Positions 23,649 through 28,466 of a stretch of 28,466 nt of DNA are shown here, one piece after another. Each line of letters begins with the position of its first letter. The first letter of the stretch is position 1. Under the pieces are notes generated by a model. It was not told the DNA's origin. It saw only the letters and a program-made list of their open reading frames with translations, and made no database searches. Both the position numbers and the translations under genes were made by a program. The DNA comes from a virus: positions 1 through 28,466 of the IMG/VR virus record IMGVR_UViG_3300031749_000458. One strand, 5' to 3'.

Positions 23649-24056
23649 TTAAAGGCTGAGCTCCAATTGCGCTGTTGGAGACTGTGCTTCTGGCTGCCAC
23701 TCAGCCACTTCCGCGTAGCCACGTTCGGTGAGAAACTTCGCAAGCTCGCTCCTGTGGCACGTCTCCGCGTCCTTTTCGTAGCAGCAAAGGAAGGCGCCGT
23801 CCGGCAAAGCCTCAACGATCGCTTTCAGCACCCCCTGCTCGTCGAGGTGCTGAAGCTGGGCCCTGTAGTGGGCCCGCCAAGCAGGGTCATCGACTTCGAC
23901 TTGCCCCGCCCAAGCCAGCTTCATCCACACCGGGGCCAACTCCTTTGCCTCGATCAGCTTGTCCAGCCAGCTTGGCCGGCTGTTACTGATCTGGACCCGG
24001 ACGGCCCCCTTTGGTAGGTGCCGTCCGTAGTAGCTTGTCCAAAGTGTTTTCTTCAT
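23649..24056 (-). CDS. DUF488-like protein, paralog B
   Basis: 135 residues from ATG 24056 (MKKTLWTSYYG), chosen because it aligns with paralog A; upstream extensions reading to 24236 run through the repeat region and are not credible. It shares LWTSYYG, VRVQISNS and the C-terminal LCCYEKDAETCHRSELAKFL, with the CHR motif of DUF488. The two copies are moderately diverged, implying an old duplication or two separate gains. The gene lies at the end of a 270-bp gap with three 51-bp repeats, so its expression may be controlled there. Confidence 0.82.
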   Translation of the reverse strand: MKKTLWTSYYGRHLPKGAVRVQISNSRPSWLDKLIEAKELAPVWMKLAWAGQVEVDDPAWRAHYRAQLQHLDEQGVLKAIVEALPDGAFLCCYEKDAETCHRSELAKFLTERGYAEVAEWQPEAQSPTAQLELSL

Positions 24057-24326
24057 TGTTTGTTTTATTTTACGCCTATAGAATGTCACGTAACCCGCTG
24101 ATTTGCAAGCAGATAAAACGTCTCCAAGCTGATTTTTTTGCGGCAGTTGGCACTGTTTTTGTACCTCACCCACCCCAAAATGCATGCCAAGCCGGAGTTG
24201 GCACGGTTTTTGTATTGCACCCACTTCAAAAAGCATGCCAAGCCAATGTTGGCACGGTTTTTGAATGGTCGCAGTACTTCAAGATGCATCCCAGTTCCGA
24301 CCGTATTTTTCGATGGCCGCCGTCCT
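24057..24326 (-). promoter_or_regulatory. 270-bp non-coding gap between DUF5131 and DUF488 genes with repeat array
   Basis: I find no gene. The region carries three 51-bp repeats (listed separately) and, next to the downstream start, an A/T-rich stretch (GTAAAATAAAACAAACA) that could serve as a leader or promoter tail. The gap ends at the DUF5131 stop. A promoter or operator region for the downstream genes is the most likely role. Confidence 0.45.
24146..24290 (-). repeat. Three 51-bp direct repeats, each with an internal dyad
   Basis: Copies start at 24146, 24197 and 24248, with an exact 51-bp period. In the second, TTGGCACGGTTTTTG (24198-24212) faces CAAAAAGCATGCCAA (24227-24241): 12 of 15 positions pair, around a 14-nt loop. 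Copy 1 keeps TTGGCA/TGCCAA arms and most of the stem; copy 3 is decayed at its right end. The array lies in a non-coding gap. Candidates are operator repeats, a replication-like iteron set, or an RNA switch. Confidence 0.82.
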
Positions 24327-25163
24327 CTATCGAGTCCACGGGCCCGGGGCGGCCATTCTCGCCGAGTTATAGGGCAACTGGCTGTAAATGATGCCGTCAA
24401 GCTGTCGATTCCGAAGCGGCGAACTCCATCGTTTGAAGAAAAACGGTGTTCCCGTAGCTGTGCACCGATCCCGAATGGCCCGAGCCCAATCAGGGTCCAT
24501 CGGTCGTGCGCCCGGCCCTGTCTCGCCGCCGACAATCACCCAGTCAAGCCCCTGTCGGGTGTCCCTGCCGTGCTGCCGGCGGAGGTAGGGAGTTAGGTCT
24601 ATCGGCCCCAGAAGCGGCTCACAGGAGACGAAGTGGATCAGAGCGCGGCTTTCGAGGAGGTATGGGATTCGATCGTCTGCGCCGGCTTGGTTTTCGGCCG
24701 TCACGCCGAACCAGACGTTGTAGCGGTGCACGCCGGTCGGCAAATGTCCGAACATGTCGCGGTATTTCTCGGCTACAAGTCTGTCCCAGTTGCTGCTGTT
24801 CAAAATTTCCCACATGCGGACAGCCCGTTTCGTCAATACTTGGAATGTATGTCGAGGTGACGCGAGCATGACCGCGAACACGCGGGCAACGAAGTCCTCG
24901 TCCACGAGCTCGTGGAACAGGTCGCCCATGCTGTTCACGAAGACCATCCTAGGTTTGGTCCAGCGTACAGGTAGCAGAAGCCTGTCTGGCCGAATCTTAA
25001 CGTTCTCGGTGGCGTTCTCAGATGTCCACGGCTTTGGGCACCAGCCGAAGCGCCGCGCCATAGCCTCGGCGTAACAGTGCATGCAGCCAGCGCTAACCTT
25101 GCTGCAGCCGATTACCGGGTTCCAAGTCGCGTTCGTCCATTCGATCTTTGACCCGTCAGACAT
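24327..25163 (-). CDS. Gp37/Gp68 family protein (DUF5131)
   Basis: 278 residues; AGGAG lies 8 nt before the ATG at 25163. The N-terminus IEWTNATWNPVIGCSKVSAG followed by CMHCYAE matches the DUF5131 phage Gp37/Gp68 family, with Cys20, Cys27 and Cys30 as a CX6CX2C cluster like an iron-sulfur or zinc site. MVFVNSMGDLFHELV, FQVLTKRAVRM, WFGVTAENQA, VSCEPLLGPIDL and DWVIVGGETGPGARPMDPDW follow in family order. The biochemical activity is unknown; a radical-SAM-like role has been suggested. The last 15 residues (Ser/Pro/Ala-rich) look unlike the family's usual ending. Confidence 0.88.
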   Translation of the reverse strand: MSDGSKIEWTNATWNPVIGCSKVSAGCMHCYAEAMARRFGWCPKPWTSENATENVKIRPDRLLLPVRWTKPRMVFVNSMGDLFHELVDEDFVARVFAVMLASPRHTFQVLTKRAVRMWEILNSSNWDRLVAEKYRDMFGHLPTGVHRYNVWFGVTAENQAGADDRIPYLLESRALIHFVSCEPLLGPIDLTPYLRRQHGRDTRQGLDWVIVGGETGPGARPMDPDWARAIRDRCTATGTPFFFKRWSSPLRNRQLDGIIYSQLPYNSARMAAPGPWTR

Positions 25164-25185
25164 GGCTTTGCTCCTGAGCCGTCTG

Positions 25186-25425
25186 CTAGCGGATCGAGCT
25201 GGTCATGCCCAACTGTTTCAGCAACCACCTCGTCCCCGGCTTTGAATCCTTTGCCGCCTGGCGGGCTATTTCCTCGCCGATCGCGCGCGCGAGAGATAAT
25301 CTCCAGAGGTTCTTGCGATGCCTCCGGGTGCGATTGGGCCTTTTCCTGCCGTTCTTGCCGTACAGCGGGCAGTCAGCCGTCTTGTGAGGTCCGTAGCAGA
25401 AAGCGCACGGTTCGACAGCTCTCAA
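25186..25425 (-). CDS. Small basic protein with zinc-knuckle-like Cys/His motif
   Basis: 79 residues from TTG 25425, which overlaps the VRR-NUC stop as TTGA; alternatives are GTG 25455 (89 aa) and ATG 25509 (107 aa), which overlaps the previous gene by 88 nt. The motif CAFCYGPHKTADC (Cys7, Cys10, His14, Cys19) is CX2CX3HX4C, close to a zinc knuckle. The rest is very basic, with NGRKRPNRTRRHRKNL and a helical tail. A nucleic-acid-binding role is likely from composition and its nuclease neighbours, but the family is not recognised. Confidence 0.62.
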   Translation of the reverse strand: MRAVEPCAFCYGPHKTADCPLYGKNGRKRPNRTRRHRKNLWRLSLARAIGEEIARQAAKDSKPGTRWLLKQLGMTSSIR

Positions 25426-25865
25426 CCGTTTCCAGTTGTATTTCTTGAGTTGCACGTTCGCGCAAATTCCAAGAACGCGTCCAAGGATCGAATCACAGCA
25501 ACACGCCATCCATTCGCCGAGAGTTTTTCCAGCATCTCGGACTGATCTGGCCGCAAGCGCCCTGTCTGGCTCTTCAACTCGACAGCGCACGGTATTGCGT
25601 GGCCGCTTGCGTCCTTGAGCGCAAATGTTAGGTCGGGCCAGCCAGTCCTGCACGTCGTGCGCCGGTCCATCCGGCTGGCGTTCCATGCAATTCCCCACCG
25701 ATCGAGCACCGCCGTCACCTGTTTCATCAACTGCCGTTCCGCCTTGGCATCGAGTTCCTGCCGTACCTCGTCTTCGGTTCGGCCAAAACGGCCCAACTGC
25801 GCCCTATCCGAATCGCTCATCATTCGGACAAGTCTGGCAGACAGCCATGCTCGGTTAACGCCCAT
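25422..25865 (-). CDS. VRR-NUC domain nuclease
   Basis: 147 residues from ATG 25865, chosen because it overlaps the HNH stop by 11 nt; a longer frame reading to 26084 runs through the HNH gene and is rejected. The PD-(D/E)xK-type VRR-NUC core is visible: GWPDLTFAL with Asp78, AVELKS with Glu96 and Lys98, and GRLRPDQSEML with Gln108. Such small phage proteins are structure-specific or Holliday-junction-type nucleases. The N-terminal half is helical. It sits between HNH and zinc-knuckle genes. Confidence 0.85.
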   Translation of the reverse strand: MGVNRAWLSARLVRMMSDSDRAQLGRFGRTEDEVRQELDAKAERQLMKQVTAVLDRWGIAWNASRMDRRTTCRTGWPDLTFALKDASGHAIPCAVELKSQTGRLRPDQSEMLEKLSANGWRVAVIRSLDAFLEFARTCNSRNTTGNG

Positions 25866-26151
25866 CGTCTTGAGTTGGTACGCTGTTCCATCTCGCCACG
25901 TCCGAGAGTAGTCGGAGCGCCCTCGCAGCCCGAACGTTATCATGCACCCACCGGTGATGTTTGCGGCAAAGCGCAACCCACCATCGCGTGTCCAGAAGAA
26001 GTAATCCGGCGCGACCGCGGCTGTGATGAACGTCTGTAGCCGCGCGGCGGCAGCCTGGAAAGCGGCATACGGAGTTGGCCGCAAGCCATCTCTTTCGCTC
26101 GGCCCTGTACAACCGTTGCAGGCGTTGCCGTTTGCATGAAAGACGTCTCAT
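25855..26151 (-). CDS. HNH endonuclease-like protein
   Basis: 98 residues; the ATG overlaps the previous stop as ATGA. A zinc-binding beta-beta-alpha nuclease core is seen: CRFPGC (Cys29, Cys34), DVHHSRG (His42-His43), VALCRKHHRWVHDN with Cys62, His65, His66, His70 and Asn72. This is the HNH signature; the enzyme likely nicks or cuts DNA. HNH genes often sit near terminases, whereas this one is 8 kb upstream, among recombination-type nucleases. The N-terminus is very basic. Confidence 0.85.
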   Translation of the reverse strand: MRRLSCKRQRLQRLYRAERKRWLAANSVCRFPGCRRAATDVHHSRGRAGLLLLDTRWWVALCRKHHRWVHDNVRAARALRLLSDVARWNSVPTQDDGR

Positions 26152-27017
26152 TTTGGCATTCCGATTGGATGGAATTGGGTTGTCGCGCTTTTGTTCGACG
26201 TGGACGGCTTTGGATCATTAAACCCGCCCCAGTTCATGTAGTCATTCCAGTCCACGTATGCGTTGCGGACAGCCCGTTCGATCAGCCAAGGTTGCTTGCA
26301 GTAAAACGTCGAGCGCCCAATGTAGGGGTCAATCCCGCTCAGCAACCAGACTCCTACCGCAGTTCGGAGGTGGAAGTTTGAGTCACACTTCACTCCGGCA
26401 GCGGCGTAATTTGCGACATAAACATCGCAGGCGCCATTCTGCTCGAAGTAACAGCCGGAGACCAGCAGGCTGCCAACCGAGCCGGTCACGGCGATCCCAT
26501 ACCGCTTGTTGCCTTCGATGCAGGACGAGATTTTGTTGCCGTAGTGGTCAAAGCCGGTGATCGAGACGCCAACCGTGTTGCCAGCTATCTCACCGCCGGT
26601 CACCTTCAGATCGTTCACCGCCCTTCCCGTTAGGGCGATGCCGTTCTCGCAGCCGTTGAAGTGGCAGTCACGCACTGAGACTATCCACGACTCCGTTATG
26701 GCGAGACCATTGCTGCACGAGCTAACGCGGACGTTTTCGATCAACCACCGGTGTGCCGTCCTCGACAGGATTCCATCGCACGTTTTTCGGCCAATCAGTG
26801 TAACGTTGCGCACCGTGCAGCCGTTAGCCAGCGTCATCATCGGGAACTCGCCATTGCTAACGTAAGTAGCGCCGTTTCCGTCCCAGATTTCACCGGGCTT
26901 CACTTTTATTGTTTCCTTGAGAAGGATTGTATCCCCACCCCAGCAGGAAAGACCCAGAAGGCCCAGTCCGGCTAGAAGCGGCACTGTGTGACGCTGTGAG
27001 TTTCTGGTTCGTTTCAT
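26148..27017 (-). CDS. Lipoprotein with right-handed beta-helix fold
   Basis: 289 residues from ATG 27017, which overlaps the previous stop as ATGA. The N-terminus is a lipoprotein signal: basic MKRTRNSQRH, hydrophobic core, then GLSC with Cys25. Mature residues show a regular pattern of short beta coils with Asn/Gly turns (CTVRNVTLIGRKTCDGI, SWIVSVRDCHFNGCENGI, VSITGFDHYGNKISSCIEGN, GSLLVSGCYFEQNGA), as in right-handed parallel beta-helix proteins, often polysaccharide-active or surface-binding. In most phages such folds are tailspikes without signal peptides, so a lipid-anchored copy in an early gene cluster is unusual. It may coat the infected cell and block or modify receptors. Function is inferred. 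Confidence 0.78.
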   Translation of the reverse strand: MKRTRNSQRHTVPLLAGLGLLGLSCWGGDTILLKETIKVKPGEIWDGNGATYVSNGEFPMMTLANGCTVRNVTLIGRKTCDGILSRTAHRWLIENVRVSSCSNGLAITESWIVSVRDCHFNGCENGIALTGRAVNDLKVTGGEIAGNTVGVSITGFDHYGNKISSCIEGNKRYGIAVTGSVGSLLVSGCYFEQNGACDVYVANYAAAGVKCDSNFHLRTAVGVWLLSGIDPYIGRSTFYCKQPWLIERAVRNAYVDWNDYMNWGGFNDPKPSTSNKSATTQFHPIGMPK

Positions 27018-27409
27018 TTCGCCCCTGCTGAATTTTTGCGCACGGCGTTGAGCTGGCATGATCCGTAAAGCGGGCAGCAGTGCATCGGGCAGTTGAAGGG
27101 TTTAGCGCCTACCATTGCAGCCATGAGCCGCAAGTGATCCTCCAAGAACCGTTGACGGGCCACGTTAATATGCCAGCAACGCCATACAGGGCCCGCGGCA
27201 ATGCCGCGCTCAAGCTGCGGTCGAAGTCTGAAAACAAAGTGTTCGCAGTGACACGAGCCGTTGAAGCCGAACTCGTCGAGATCAACGACGTAAGGCTGAA
27301 GCCAAGGCCGCCGACTGCGAACCAGAAAACGAAGCGGTTCGCCGGGCACCGGTCGCGCCGAATCGCAAAGCGCGTCGTAGAATTCCTGCTTCCGGCCAGC
27401 CGCTAGCAT
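27014..27409 (-). CDS. SWIM-type zinc-binding protein
   Basis: 131 residues; the ATG overlaps the SSB stop by 7 nt. A SWIM pattern, CxCx(n)CxH, is present: GSCHCEHF (Cys53, Cys55), then RCWHIN (Cys78, His80), 22 residues apart. A second Cys cluster, NCPMHCCPLYGSC, lies near residue 113. SWIM domains bind DNA or protein and accompany recombination proteins. The gene is coupled to ssb, supporting a nucleic-acid role. Family assignment rests on this spacing only. Confidence 0.68.
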   Translation of the reverse strand: MLAAGRKQEFYDALCDSARPVPGEPLRFLVRSRRPWLQPYVVDLDEFGFNGSCHCEHFVFRLRPQLERGIAAGPVWRCWHINVARQRFLEDHLRLMAAMVGAKPFNCPMHCCPLYGSCQLNAVRKNSAGAK

Positions 27410-27774
27410 GACGCCTCCTGTAGTGCTGCGGTCTTGGCCTCGGTCTGGCCGTTGTCGAAGGTTCTCCAGATCGTATCGGCAACGATGCGCACTGCTGTGC
27501 GTTGGTTGCCGTTTGTGTCAAGCCATGACTTGTTCTGCAGTCTCCCCTCGACCAGGACGCGATCTCCCTTGTTAAGGCCGGAAGCGAACTCACCCAAGCC
27601 ATGCCATGCTACGCAGGTGATTTGATTGACCTCGCGTCGGTACTCGCCGCGGTACGTCCAGCTATGCGTGCTCTCGACACAGAATTCCGTGACAGTTGTT
27701 CCCCGGTCGGTCTTGCGGGTAACCGGCCTCTCAAGGACGATGCCGCCGAAGATTGCCTTGTTTACGCCATCCAT
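27403..27774 (-). CDS. ssb: Single-stranded DNA-binding protein (OB fold)
   Basis: 123 residues. The sequence VNKAIFGGIVLERPVTRKT, VTEFCVEST, ITCVAWHGLGEFAS, GDRVLVEGRLQNKSW and AVRIVADTI follows the SSB OB-fold order. SSB coats exposed ssDNA in replication and recombination. The C-terminus (KTAALQEASC) lacks the acidic DDDIPF-like tip that recruits host partners, common in phage SSBs. Upstream is a GAAACGAAAC leader two bases before the ATG, and no Shine-Dalgarno. Partners may include the SWIM and RadC-like proteins. Confidence 0.9.
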   Translation of the reverse strand: MDGVNKAIFGGIVLERPVTRKTDRGTTVTEFCVESTHSWTYRGEYRREVNQITCVAWHGLGEFASGLNKGDRVLVEGRLQNKSWLDTNGNQRTAVRIVADTIWRTFDNGQTEAKTAALQEASC

Positions 27775-27914
27775 AGGTTTCGTTTCGTTGCTATTCGTTT
27801 CGACGAAAGTCTCCCGCTAGCGCCTGGAGCGCAAGCGCAAAAAAAAACAAGCTAGCTTACGCCCTCGGTTGCTTTACGCAACCGGCGAGCTCAGCCGTCC
27901 ATGCTGCCGGCAAC
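27775..27914 (-). promoter_or_regulatory. Intergenic control region between KH gene and ssb
   Basis: On the coding strand there is a hairpin with a 7-bp stem (CGGTTGC/GCAACCG, 27866-27884) and, 18 nt downstream, a run of nine T (27839-27847), which is terminator-like but with an unusual gap. Next come CGCTTGCGCTCC, a 12-mer also seen at 21622-21633, and a GAAACGAAAC leader (27777-27789) directly before the ssb start. The layout suggests termination of the KH transcript and a fresh start for ssb. Confidence 0.48.
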
Positions 27915-28466
27915 TTACCCCGGCAATGAAACCGGCTCGCCTCCCGACACCGTAACAATCCTGCCTTGGGCGCGACCGATTGCATTCCACAGCACGTTCA
28001 GTGCCGCAATCAGTTCCTCAAACTCTCGCGCAGGCTGTCTTCGCATAGGCTTGACCACAAACTCGGTCACAGCGTTAGCACCGTCGTTTCTTTCGACGAC
28101 TGCACCGCCCGAGATAGCTGCTGACGCGACTTGCGTGAGTAGCTCGTGGGCGCTCTTGCCGTCCCACTCCTCCTTCGGTTGGAAAGGCGAATAGCGATCT
28201 CTCTGACCAGCCTCGGGTTCGAGCAGCCGAATTTTTAGTGGTACGCCGGACGTCAGACCGATGTCTCCAACGATCTTCGTGAGAGCCTTTATGTGCGCGC
28301 CGCCACGGCCAATGGCACGCGGCATGTCCGCGGAGTGGACTTGTGCACAAATAACAGCAGAACGGGCAAGTTGTTCGACTGATATTTTGACACTATCCTT
28401 GTGAATTGCAATGCCAGACAGAATTTTTGACACCATCCTGGCGGTTTCATGGGCAATCTCATCCAT
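27915..28466 (-). CDS. KH-domain RNA-binding protein
   Basis: 183 residues; the ATG falls exactly on the window edge, so upstream starts cannot be excluded. Residues about 25-70 (VKISVEQLARSAVICAQVHS, then PRAIGRGGAHIKALTKIVGD) contain the KH motif GRGG at 53-56, as in YlqC/KhpA-type proteins that bind single-stranded RNA or DNA. The C-terminal part is long, with a helical end (FEELIAALNVLWNAIGRAQG), and has no recognised domain. Phage-encoded KH proteins are uncommon. It could bind phage mRNA or the single-stranded DNA also coated by SSB. Confidence 0.75.
   Translation of the reverse strand: MDEIAHETARMVSKILSGIAIHKDSVKISVEQLARSAVICAQVHSADMPRAIGRGGAHIKALTKIVGDIGLTSGVPLKIRLLEPEAGQRDRYSPFQPKEEWDGKSAHELLTQVASAAISGGAVVERNDGANAVTEFVVKPMRRQPAREFEELIAALNVLWNAIGRAQGRIVTVSGGEPVSLPG

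Noticed and set aside
24057-24236. Upstream extension of the second DUF488 frame, and overlapping frames through the 51-bp repeats
   Set aside because: Frames there only reflect repeats being a multiple of three; the paralog alignment supports the start at 24056.
25866-26084. N-terminal extension of the VRR-NUC frame
   Set aside because: It overlaps the HNH gene in another frame, and the HNH motif is strong; the ATG at 25865 fits the overlap pattern seen throughout.
22729-28433. Shared TTTGACACCATCCT-like strings near 22730, 28384 and 28428 as promoters
   Set aside because: The latter two are inside the KH gene and in plus-strand orientation; similarity is short and not placed before genes.
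1-28466. Amber (UAG) recoding linked to the odd tRNA
   Set aside because: Several genes end in TAG at sensible places, followed closely by the next start (for example ssb, MuF and G/T-frame), and no gene is interrupted by TAG, so no recoding is visible.
1-28466. CRISPR array, integrase or attachment site
   Set aside because: The only regular repeats are three 51-bp units without spacers, and no integrase gene or duplicated tRNA end was seen.

Overview
The window is a 28.5 kb piece of a tailed double-stranded DNA phage or prophage (Caudoviricetes) with HK97-type morphogenesis genes and a non-contractile tail. The evidence is an ordered set of small and large terminase, HK97-like portal, MuF minor head protein, prohead protease, HK97-fold capsid, connector, gp10-like, tail tube, frameshifted G/GT chaperone and tape-measure genes, with no sheath or baseplate gene. 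Every convincing gene is on the minus strand, so the transcript order runs from right (28466) to left (1). Genes are packed tightly, many joined by 4-nt ATGA or TTGA overlaps. Both ends are open: the tape-measure gene runs off the left edge and the KH-domain gene starts at the right edge. No integrase, lysin, polymerase or helicase lies inside. The host cannot be named. Two lipoprotein-type signal sequences and one Sec-type signal suggest a bacterium that exports lipoproteins, probably Gram-negative.

Layout, in transcription order. (1) 28466-21580, nucleic-acid and accessory genes: KH RNA-binding protein, SSB, SWIM-type Cys protein, a lipoprotein-signal beta-helix protein, HNH nuclease, VRR-NUC nuclease, zinc-knuckle-like protein, Gp37/Gp68 (DUF5131) protein, a 3 x 51 bp repeat region, a DUF488-like protein, three unknown genes and a RadC/JAB-type protein. 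(2) 21579-18874, a possible DNA-modification block: a second DUF488-like protein, an odd tRNA, a methyltransferase fused to a Mom/GNAT-like domain, and a ParB-domain protein. (3) 18867-12393, packaging and prohead genes: TerS, TerL, portal, a small acidic protein, MuF with a C-terminal toxin-like domain, and the prohead protease. (4) 12316-10841, the capsid gene, bounded on both sides by RNA hairpins. (5) 10600-7955, connector, tail completion, two tiny basic ORFs and the tail tube. (6) 7949-3583, an inserted block of a membrane protein, a lipoprotein, a small hydrophobic protein and four paralogous LamG/ConA-like proteins. (7) 3580-1, tail chaperones with a -1 frameshift signal, then the tape measure.

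Three features stand out. A short motif, GAAACGAAAC, recurs at the 5' ends of several genes. Recent tandem duplications of 201, 48, 24 and 51 bp are scattered through the window. A tRNA gene with a six-base anticodon loop fills the gap between a stop codon and the next start codon.
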